NCBI GenBank assembly: GCA_030706265.1
Contig: JAUZOX010000185.1
Location: 1 to 5,960, forward strand
Source of the DNA: Bacteroidota bacterium
Lineage (GTDB): Bacteria; Bacteroidota; Bacteroidia; Bacteroidales; Cfx3-03
Direction of reading: 5' to 3'
DNA: 5,960 nt
Shown: piece by piece, positions 1 through 5,960 of the stretch
Position numbering within the stretch: the stretch's first letter is position 1
Layout of the letters: each line of letters begins with the position of its first letter
Notes under the pieces: model-generated
Database searches by the model: none
The model's input: the letters and a program-made list of their open reading frames with translations, nothing else
Told to the model about the DNA's origin: nothing
Translations under genes and position numbers: made by a program

Positions 1-915
1 ACCTTTGCAAAAAGTCAGTATTTTGGTTTGAATATTCAGGTTGATCACAACATTTTGAAGAATACCGCTAAAAACGCAACAACTACCTTATTTGAACTTA
101 ATCCCTCCTATCGTTTTCTATTTGATGAATACCAGGTCACGATAGGACTGAAGACTGATTTTGAATCCGATACCGTTTCGCATCTCACCATTTATCCTTT
201 AATCGAAGGCCGTGTCCAGCTGATTCCGGATAGATTGACAGCACAGGCCGGAATCAATGGAGGTTTGATCAACCATAACTTCAATGACCTGCGCCTGACC
301 AATCCGTTCATCAGTTCTTTAACAGGCGTGGTAACGTCCAACGAAAGGTTCAACATATTTGCATCCCTGAAGGGCAATATTGCACAACGGGTAGATCTTG
401 AAGCCCGTTTTGAAAGCAAGATAATCGATAACATGCCCCTCTATGTAAATGATACGATCCGGAAATCTCCCCAACGAAGATTTGATGTGATTACCGATGA
501 TATTAACCTTATAAAGTTAATCTTCTCAGCACGCTATAGCGGGGATGATTTTCATGTCGGTTTGCAGGGAAGCTGGACGAAATACAGCACCAATGCCGAA
601 TTATATGCATGGAATTGTCCTGCATTTGAAGGCCAACTTGAAGGAGGCGTCAACGTAAACAAGCAATGGTCCGTGAACACTGAAATATATACCTGGAGCA
701 ATAGTTACGCAAAGACCTGGAACCAGGAGAATATCCCGGTTGCAAAGGTTTTAAAGGGAGCAACAGACCTCAACCTGGGTGTCAACTATCATCCGGTTAG
801 TCAGTTTAGCGTCTTTCTCAACCTGAACAACATACTGAACCGGCATTACGAACGATGGAACCTGTACCCCTCTTATGGATTTAATGCCATGGCAGGAGCC
901 TCTTTTTCATTTTAA
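1..915 (+). CDS. Outer-membrane beta-barrel protein, TonB-dependent-receptor-like, C-terminal part (5' truncated by window)
   Basis: The frame is open from base 1 to the TAA at 913-915, giving 304 residues of a longer protein. The TTG at base 28 is internal and not a credible start. The visible part is all barrel-like: alternating polar and hydrophobic strands rich in Tyr, Phe, Asn and Gly, with no transmembrane helix. The C-terminus (LNNILNR, then ERWNLYPSYGF, ending ASFSF) follows the pattern of the last strands of TonB-dependent receptors, where a terminal Phe forms the signal for insertion by the BAM complex. The plug domain, TonB box and signal peptide would lie upstream and cannot be seen, so the substrate is unknown and active TonB-dependent transport is not shown. 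A non-transporting barrel protein is the main alternative. The gene ends 36 bases before the TamL-like gene on the same strand. Confidence 0.75.
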   Translation, partial: TFAKSQYFGLNIQVDHNILKNTAKNATTTLFELNPSYRFLFDEYQVTIGLKTDFESDTVSHLTIYPLIEGRVQLIPDRLTAQAGINGGLINHNFNDLRLTNPFISSLTGVVTSNERFNIFASLKGNIAQRVDLEARFESKIIDNMPLYVNDTIRKSPQRRFDVITDDINLIKLIFSARYSGDDFHVGLQGSWTKYSTNAELYAWNCPAFEGQLEGGVNVNKQWSVNTEIYTWSNSYAKTWNQENIPVAKVLKGATDLNLGVNYHPVSQFSVFLNLNNILNRHYERWNLYPSYGFNAMAGASFSF

Positions 916-924
916 ACTTATGCC

Positions 925-932
925 TATATTTG
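925..932 (+). promoter_or_regulatory. Possible Bacteroidota-type promoter -7 element upstream of the TamL-like gene
   Basis: The sequence TATATTTG is an exact match to the TAnnTTTG -7 consensus of the Bacteroidota primary sigma factor. It sits in the 36-base gap between the barrel gene and the TamL-like gene. Transcription would begin roughly at 937-940, leaving a 5' leader of only about 12-15 bases before the TTG start. The expected -33 region (about 900-906, at the end of the upstream gene) is T-rich but has no exact TTTG, so the match is partial. Readthrough from the upstream gene is the alternative. Confidence 0.45.
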
Positions 933-951
933 CGTTGATAAACATATTACA

Positions 952-3288
952 TTGATCAAGAATAAAATATATATACTGACCTGGACCATTATCACGCTGC
1001 TGTTTGTTTCCTGCAGTACAACGCGAATGCAGGAAAAACGCGGAATAATCCTCCGCCGTAATATCGTCAGAGTTGACAACAGGAATATCAACAAAGATGA
1101 TCTAACCGGTTTTATCAGACAGAAACCGAATAAAAAGGTTTTAGGATTAGTCAGTTTTAAAGTTTGGTTTTACGAATTAAACCAAGCCGGGCGGCATGAT
1201 AACTGGTTTAAAAGATGGTTAAGGAACCGTGTCGGAGAACCTCCTGTCATTCTGGACTCAACCATGACGGTTGGCGATGGAGGACAGATGCTCAAGCACC
1301 TCCACAATAAAGGCTATTTCAATGCCACAGTAACCACTTCTATTAAACACATACGAAAGAAAAAGGCAAATGTCATCTATAGTATCAAAACAGGGAAACC
1401 ATACAAAATAAGACAAATCAGATATGATATCAAAGATACCCTCATCAGAAGGTTAGTATTTGCAGATACCGTTAATTCATTGTTAAACAGGAATGATAAT
1501 CTAGACAGTTACGACCTGAGCAGCGAACGCGACAGGATAACGCGAATGTTAAAGAATAAAGGATTTTTCCTGCTCTCAAAAGAAGTGATTCGTTTTACAA
1601 TCGACAGTTCTCTAAATACGCATCAAGCCGATGTAAACATCATCATAAACGGCGCCACAAGTACAGGGAATGATTTGCTCACCCATAAACAGTTCAGAAT
1701 CCGCAACTTCACTATTTACCCTGATTTTGAGAACTTGTCGAATCCCAATCTGAAAACGGATACGGCTTTCACTCTGTCACGCACAGATAAGTTGCCCTTT
1801 CCTTCCGTCCACAAGTACAGTTTCCTTCAAAAAGGATCTCTGCGCATAAAGCCTCAGTCGATTTTAAACTCCCTGCTTTTAAACGGTGGGGATCTTTACA
1901 GTCTGGATCTGACCACGCAAAGTTATGATCGGCTGAGTGATCTGGCTATTTTCAGATATGTAAACATCGACTTCAAACCCGTCTTAACGGGATTAAACCC
2001 CGACAGCACAGCCTGGCTTGACTGCAACATACAAATGATGCGCAACCTGGCTCAGTCTAACTCATTTGAATTTGAAGGAACTAATAACGGAGGACGTCTT
2101 GGTTTAGGAGGTAATCTGGTTTACCGCAATCTGAATTTTTTCAGAGGAGGAGAGACTTTTTACATTACGCTTAATGGAGCAGCTGAGATGCAGCAATCCG
2201 TCCAGCAGGTCAATCCGTTTCTCTTCTTTAATACTTTTGAAACAGGGGTAGAATCTGGACTTTCATTTCCTAAGTTGCTGCTTCCGCTTAATGAACGATT
2301 TATTTCTCATAACAGCAGGCCCAAAACCACCTTCCAGATCGGATTTCACATGCAGGAACGGCCTGATTACAAGAGATACATCACCAATATTTCCATGGAT
2401 TATGATTGGAAATCATCGAATTATGTCACGCACAGTCTTATTCCGATTCAAATCAACAGTGTAAGGCTCATCAATCCTTCTGCCGCCTTTACCACTTATC
2501 TGAACGGGCTCGACCCACGTTTCCGCAATCAATATACGGATCATCTGATCTGGGCTTTGCAATATTCTTTCTTATACAACGACCAGCAGTTAAACCGTAC
2601 AAAGAACTTCACCTACTTCAGATTTAATGCGGAGTCATCTGGAAATACGCTGAATTTGTTCAATAATATCCTTAACAATAAGAAGAACGACGAAGGGTAT
2701 CGCACTTTATTAAATATCCGGTACGCGCAATATGTCAGATCCGATGTCGACTTCAGATATTACAACTACCAGAGTTCAAAACGGGTGTGGGTATTTAGGG
2801 CCGCCGCAGGCATCGGTTTGCCCTATGGAAATTCAAATTCACTGCCATTTGAAAAGGCTTTCTTTGCAGGTGGCGCAAATGACATGCGGGGATGGATATT
2901 AAGATCATTGGGACCCGGCGGTTATTACAATCCAGCCAACAGATTTGATAAGACCGGTGATATTCAACTTGAAAGCAATATTGAATACAAGTTTCCGATT
3001 TATGATTTCATCAATGGGGGGCTTTTTTGTGATGCAGGCAACATTTGGTTGCTTAATCCCAATCAGGACTTTCCGAATGGAGAGTTTACTTCTCATTTCC
3101 TGAAGCAGGTAGCTGTAGATGCAGGACTTGGTTTTCGGTTCGATTTCAGCTTTTTCGTATTTCGCCTTGATGCGGCTCTCCCACTGCGTTATCCATACTT
3201 AAGAGATGACCGCTATTGGGTAGATTTGACAAATACGAAATTGAAAAATATTGTTTGGCAGTTTGCATTGGGCTATCCTTTCCAATAG
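952..3288 (+). CDS. tamL: TamL-like outer-membrane lipoprotein (POTRA region plus Omp85 barrel)
   Basis: This 778-residue protein belongs to the BamA/TamA (Omp85) superfamily. The N-terminus has basic residues (K3, K5), a hydrophobic stretch and a lipobox, LFVSC, with Cys21 as the probable lipidated residue. This lipoprotein form is typical of Bacteroidota TamL rather than of BamA. Residues about 95-150 (starting GEPPV, containing NKGYFNA), 151-235 and 248-362 look like successive POTRA modules. The barrel runs from about 370 to the end (FALGYPFQ). The Omp85 signature loop is FFAGGANDMRGW followed by RSLGPGGY, with the conserved Arg at 646. By family knowledge TamL acts in the outer membrane with the inner-membrane-anchored TamB, in envelope biogenesis; no tamB is visible here. 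The TTG start is chosen because no in-frame ATG lies between the preceding stop (913-915) and the signal peptide; ATT codons at 946 and 928 are less likely. No Shine-Dalgarno is visible. The assignment to the Omp85 superfamily is firm; TamL over another paralogue is inferred. Confidence 0.88.
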   Translation: MIKNKIYILTWTIITLLFVSCSTTRMQEKRGIILRRNIVRVDNRNINKDDLTGFIRQKPNKKVLGLVSFKVWFYELNQAGRHDNWFKRWLRNRVGEPPVILDSTMTVGDGGQMLKHLHNKGYFNATVTTSIKHIRKKKANVIYSIKTGKPYKIRQIRYDIKDTLIRRLVFADTVNSLLNRNDNLDSYDLSSERDRITRMLKNKGFFLLSKEVIRFTIDSSLNTHQADVNIIINGATSTGNDLLTHKQFRIRNFTIYPDFENLSNPNLKTDTAFTLSRTDKLPFPSVHKYSFLQKGSLRIKPQSILNSLLLNGGDLYSLDLTTQSYDRLSDLAIFRYVNIDFKPVLTGLNPDSTAWLDCNIQMMRNLAQSNSFEFEGTNNGGRLGLGGNLVYRNLNFFRGGETFYITLNGAAEMQQSVQQVNPFLFFNTFETGVESGLSFPKLLLPLNERFISHNSRPKTTFQIGFHMQERPDYKRYITNISMDYDWKSSNYVTHSLIPIQINSVRLINPSAAFTTYLNGLDPRFRNQYTDHLIWALQYSFLYNDQQLNRTKNFTYFRFNAESSGNTLNLFNNILNNKKNDEGYRTLLNIRYAQYVRSDVDFRYYNYQSSKRVWVFRAAAGIGLPYGNSNSLPFEKAFFAGGANDMRGWILRSLGPGGYYNPANRFDKTGDIQLESNIEYKFPIYDFINGGLFCDAGNIWLLNPNQDFPNGEFTSHFLKQVAVDAGLGFRFDFSFFVFRLDAALPLRYPYLRDDRYWVDLTNTKLKNIVWQFALGYPFQ

Positions 3289-3333
3289 TCTCTCTGGCAT
3301 CCGCTTTTTCTTATTGCTTTATCGCTTACAACC

Positions 3334-4773
3334 ATGAACACTGAAGCGCTGTTATTTCATCATTTTCCGTACGAGCCGACAGCAGGACAAAGTGAGCTGA
3401 TAAAAAGGCTTGCCCTCTTTTTTGCCAATCCAACAACTCCGGGTGCGAGACGGATTTTTATTATAAGAGGTTATGCCGGTACCGGAAAAACGACTGTGGT
3501 TTCAGCCGTAGTTCAGTCGCTTCCACAACTGGGAAAACAAACGGTTCTAATGGCTCCCACCGGCCGTGCGGCAAAGGTACTTACCGCCTATACCGGGCAA
3601 CAGGCCTTTACAATACATAAGAAAATCTACCTTCCGACAACCAATAAGGACGGGACTTTGTATTTACGGCTGGCTCCCAACCAGCACAAGCACACTGTTT
3701 TTATTGTTGACGAGGCGTCGATGATTCAAAAAGGGGAAAACAGCCTGGCCTCGGCTTCTCTTTTTGCCTCGCGCGATGTGCTGGACGACCTCATTGATTA
3801 TGTTTTCTCCGGATTCAACTGTTCATTAATGTTTATCGGCGATACCGCCCAGCTGCCACCCGTTGGAATGCCCATCAGTCCGGCACTCGATCCCCAATTC
3901 CTCAGAAGCAGTTATCATCTTGAAATAGGGGGATATGAATTAAAAGACGTCGTCAGGCAATCTCTGGAATCGGGTATACTGGCAAATGCCACCATGCTCA
4001 GGTCTAAGATTTCCGGTGACGATACTACCATGCCTTTTTTCGACCTCACCGGATTTGAAGACATCAAAACCATAACCGGTACCGAACTGACCGATCTTCT
4101 TGAAACTTGCTATTCCAAATATGGACACGATGAGGTAGCCGTCATCACCCGATCCAACAAGCGGGCAAATCTCTTTAACCAACAGATACGCAATCGCATC
4201 CTTTATCGTGAAAATGAAATTGAAGCCGGCGATCTTATGATGGTTGTGAAAAACAATTACTCATGGTTGTCGGCAAATTCCAAAACCAGTTTCATCGCCA
4301 ATGGAGACATCATTGAAATCAAGCGGATACGGAAAGTGGATCAGATGTATGGGTTTCATTTTGCGGAAGCTTATATCCGGTTGGTCGATTATCCCGATGA
4401 GCCCGAGCTGGAGGTAAAACTATTGCTTGATACCATCATGGCTGAATCACCATCCATGACCTCGGAAGATAACAGGCGTCTTTTTAATGCGGTGATGGAA
4501 GATTATGCAGATATTCCCCAACGCAGAAAACGCATCGAGATGGTTAAAAAGAATCCTTATTATTGCGCCCTGGAAGTCAAGTTCGCATATGCCTACACCT
4601 GCCATAAGACGCAAGGCGGCCAGTGGAGCGCTGTTTTTGTTGAACAAGGCTATTTAAAGCCCGAAAACCTCAACATCGAATATCTGCGATGGCTTTATAC
4701 TGCAGTAACCCGTGCCACCGACCAGCTCTACCTGGTTAATTTTAACAAAGATTTCTTTACGGAAGATAAATAG
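3334..4773 (+). CDS. Superfamily 1B DNA helicase, RecD/Dda-like
   Basis: This 479-residue cytoplasmic ATPase probably unwinds DNA 5' to 3', as SF1B helicases do. Motifs appear in order: Walker A GYAGTGKTT (46-54, Lys52), motif Ia APTGRAAKVL shortly after, Walker B DEAS (126-129), motif III GDTAQLPPVG (169-178), a VVRQ motif with Arg208, and C-terminal motifs TCHKTQGGQW (422-431) and YTAVTRAT (455-462, arginine finger Arg460). The C-terminal part matches the UvrD_C_2-type domain of RecD. The region around 325-405 probably forms the SH3-like or 2B insertion. The protein has no N-terminal extension like that of RecD2 and starts almost directly at the motor, so it resembles a compact Dda-type enzyme rather than the RecBCD subunit; no recB or recC is nearby. 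The ATG at 3334 lies 45 bases after the TamL-like gene and has no clear Shine-Dalgarno. Co-transcription with the TamL-like gene is possible. Its cellular role in repair or replication cannot be read from the sequence. Confidence 0.9.
   Translation: MNTEALLFHHFPYEPTAGQSELIKRLALFFANPTTPGARRIFIIRGYAGTGKTTVVSAVVQSLPQLGKQTVLMAPTGRAAKVLTAYTGQQAFTIHKKIYLPTTNKDGTLYLRLAPNQHKHTVFIVDEASMIQKGENSLASASLFASRDVLDDLIDYVFSGFNCSLMFIGDTAQLPPVGMPISPALDPQFLRSSYHLEIGGYELKDVVRQSLESGILANATMLRSKISGDDTTMPFFDLTGFEDIKTITGTELTDLLETCYSKYGHDEVAVITRSNKRANLFNQQIRNRILYRENEIEAGDLMMVVKNNYSWLSANSKTSFIANGDIIEIKRIRKVDQMYGFHFAEAYIRLVDYPDEPELEVKLLLDTIMAESPSMTSEDNRRLFNAVMEDYADIPQRRKRIEMVKKNPYYCALEVKFAYAYTCHKTQGGQWSAVFVEQGYLKPENLNIEYLRWLYTAVTRATDQLYLVNFNKDFFTEDK
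4757..4773. other. Convergent overlap of helicase and anmK coding ends
   Basis: The last 17 bases of the helicase reading frame (stop TAG at 4771-4773, + strand) are also the last 17 bases of anmK (stop TAA, read from 4759 down to 4757, - strand). No intergenic space is left for a conventional terminator between the two units. Any termination signal must lie inside the opposing gene, or the two transcripts overlap at their 3' ends. Confidence 0.9.
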
Positions 4774-5839
4774 CTCCACCTACAGAATTTCTGGAGGCAC
4801 CTGTAACCGAACATAAACAATTTGCTTCCCCCCTAACGCGCAACACCCCAAGGAATGCAAATATCAGTGCTTCTTTATAATCTATTATTTTATCGGATGG
4901 GATAATCACCTCATGTTTACTGAAAGACCTGAACCTTTCCATCAAATATACATTCTTTGCCCCACCTCCCGTCACCAATATTTTTCCTTTTCCAATTAAA
5001 GACATTGACCGCGAAAGCTGAATTGCCACATGCTCAACCACTGTACACAACAAATCAGGAACCGGCAAGGATGCAGCATTGAGCAGTGGCCATACCTGTT
5101 CATCATTCCATTCAAAGCCCAGTGATTTCGGCGGTTTTAAATCATAGTAGGAAAGAGCGTTTAGTTTTTCCAAAAGGACGGTATCCACCGTTCCCGATCT
5201 TGCAATCATCCCGTCACGGTCAAATTCAACCCCCATCTTTCGGGCAAGCTTATTCAGGAGGGTATTCACAGGACAAATATCATAAGCGATTCTTTGCCCC
5301 TTTTCATCATAGGAGACATTTGAAAATCCCCCCAGGTTTAGACAAAAAGTATAATCCGAAAACAACAAGGCATCACCTACCGGAACCAATGGCGCCCCCT
5401 GCCCCCCGAGTGCAACATCTGTGCTCCTGAAATCGCATACGACCGGCATCCCGCAGGTGGCAGCCATTGCCGCTCCATTTCCAATCTGGGTGGTCATCCC
5501 AATATCAGGTTGATGAAAAACAGTATGCCCGTGTGAAGCTACAAAGTCGGCCTCAATGTCATTGAATGCCGTAAAAGTGTTGATCAATCCTCCGAAGTAA
5601 TATCCAAGATCTGAATTTGCCCTTGCAAAGGTGTAGGCATCCGCTTGCATGAGTGAAGGCAGCAATGAAAGCCATTTTTCAGGATAGGGAATGGTGTCAG
5701 CTGCTTCGATCCGGTAGTTCCAATGGTTGTTCTTTCGGGTAAACAAACACAAAGCAAGATCCACTCCATCGAGCGAGGTCCCCGACATGAGTCCTATGAC
5801 GCGGTATGAGTCTCTGTTCACCTGTGTCAGACCATTCAT
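4757..5839 (-). CDS. anmK: Anhydro-N-acetylmuramic acid kinase
   Basis: This enzyme of peptidoglycan recycling converts 1,6-anhydro-MurNAc, ATP and water to MurNAc-6-phosphate and ADP in the cytoplasm; MurQ normally acts next. The 360 residues match the usual family size (about 360-370). Diagnostic motifs are GLMSGTSLDGVD near the N-terminus (16-27, phosphate-binding loop), ASHGHTVFHQP (101-111), GQGAPLVPVGD (146-156), NLGGFSNVS (168-176), YDICPVN (186-192), VTGGGAKN (289-296), KEALIFAFLG (322-331) and SVTGAS (344-349). Asp187 aligns with the catalytic base Asp of the DTGPGN motif in proteobacterial enzymes; the ICPV substitution around it probably reflects lineage. The ATG at 5839 is kept because it leaves a short normal N-terminus just before the first motif. 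No Shine-Dalgarno is visible. The gene starts 11 bases after the probable murF stop on the same strand, which suggests one operon. The product would feed recovered MurNAc back into the wall precursor pathway. Confidence 0.96.
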   Translation of the reverse strand: MNGLTQVNRDSYRVIGLMSGTSLDGVDLALCLFTRKNNHWNYRIEAADTIPYPEKWLSLLPSLMQADAYTFARANSDLGYYFGGLINTFTAFNDIEADFVASHGHTVFHQPDIGMTTQIGNGAAMAATCGMPVVCDFRSTDVALGGQGAPLVPVGDALLFSDYTFCLNLGGFSNVSYDEKGQRIAYDICPVNTLLNKLARKMGVEFDRDGMIARSGTVDTVLLEKLNALSYYDLKPPKSLGFEWNDEQVWPLLNAASLPVPDLLCTVVEHVAIQLSRSMSLIGKGKILVTGGGAKNVYLMERFRSFSKHEVIIPSDKIIDYKEALIFAFLGVLRVRGEANCLCSVTGASRNSVGGAIYLP

Positions 5840-5850
5840 GCTGAATAAAA

Positions 5851-5960
5851 TTAAATACTTAATGCCGGGAGCAATATTTCCAGCTTCATTCCCCGTGAAC
5901 CCTTTACCAATATATTTGCATTCGTTATTGGGTTAGCCACCAACCAGTCATAGGCTTCTG
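5851..5960 (-). CDS. murF: C-terminal end of probable MurF (UDP-MurNAc-tripeptide--D-Ala-D-Ala ligase), 5' part outside window
   Basis: Reading the - strand from 5958 gives 35 codons ending in TAA (5853 down to 5851). The peptide contains ILVKGSRGMKLE close to its C-terminus. This matches the conserved end of MurF, where a (V/I)L(V/I)KGSR segment followed by a hydrophobic residue and (M/L)E lies just before the C-terminus. MurF is the cytoplasmic ATP-dependent ligase that adds D-Ala-D-Ala to the UDP-MurNAc-tripeptide, the last peptide step of lipid II precursor synthesis. Only the tail is visible, so the ATP-binding and central domains cannot be checked; another Mur ligase is possible but less likely given this motif. 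The stop is 11 bases before the anmK start, which fits a shared transcript of wall synthesis and wall recycling genes. Confidence 0.78.
   Translation of the reverse strand, partial: EAYDWLVANPITNANILVKGSRGMKLEILLPALSI

Noticed and set aside
2406..2627. 73-residue + strand frame inside the TamL-like gene
   Set aside because: It lies entirely within the barrel-coding region in another frame, with low-complexity composition and no independent support.
3016..3028. Adjacent G and T homopolymer runs (six G, one C, six T), considered as a phase-variation or frameshift site in the TamL-like gene
   Set aside because: The reading frame is intact through it and matches Omp85 sequence on both sides. 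Six-base runs are too short to suggest a contingency locus.
3221..3228. TAGATTTG, a -7-like match inside the end of the TamL-like gene, about 105 bases before the helicase start
   Set aside because: It lies in coding sequence and no -33 element is visible at the right spacing, so the evidence is too weak to call a helicase promoter.
4774..4796. Possible hairpin CTCCA...TGGAG just after the helicase stop, considered as a terminator
   Set aside because: The stem is only 5 bp with a 13-base loop, there is no T-run after it, and it lies within the anmK coding region.
5086..5430. 114-residue open frame on the + strand opposite anmK
   Set aside because: It is rich in Pro, His, Ser and Arg, has no recognisable domain, and lies wholly antisense to a gene with strong AnmK motifs. 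It is a shadow frame.
5911..5918. A second exact TATATTTG (-7-like) element on the + strand, antisense inside the murF tail
   Set aside because: There is no TTTG at the expected -33 distance and no + strand gene is visible downstream in the window. A match in AT-rich coding DNA is easily due to chance.

Overview
The window looks like ordinary chromosomal DNA from a member of the Bacteroidota, probably class Bacteroidia. It carries a lipidated Omp85 protein of the TamL type, which is characteristic of this phylum. The gene starts lack clear Shine-Dalgarno sequences, and one short intergenic gap holds an exact match to the Bacteroidota -7 promoter element (TAnnTTTG). Base composition is moderate and looks even across the window. 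I see no mobile elements, tRNA or rRNA genes, CRISPR arrays or long repeats.

Left half, + strand: the window opens inside the C-terminal part of an outer-membrane beta-barrel protein resembling a TonB-dependent receptor (1-915). After a 36-base gap comes a complete gene for a TamL-like lipoprotein with a POTRA region and an Omp85 barrel (952-3288, TTG start). A 45-base gap then leads to a complete superfamily 1B (RecD/Dda-like) DNA helicase of 479 residues (3334-4773).

Right part, - strand: anmK, anhydro-N-acetylmuramic acid kinase (5839 down to 4757), converges on the helicase, and the two coding regions overlap by 17 bases. Eleven bases upstream of anmK lies the last 35 codons of a gene whose C-terminus matches MurF (5851-5960, running off the window). 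It is too short to stand out as an ORF. MurF and AnmK belong to peptidoglycan synthesis and peptidoglycan recycling, so a murF-anmK transcription unit makes biological sense.

The themes are cell-envelope building (barrel protein, barrel assembly or translocation factor, wall synthesis and recycling) plus one DNA-processing enzyme. No gap between genes exceeds 45 bases. I found no convincing evidence of an undescribed system; the points worth a second look are modest and are listed as findings.
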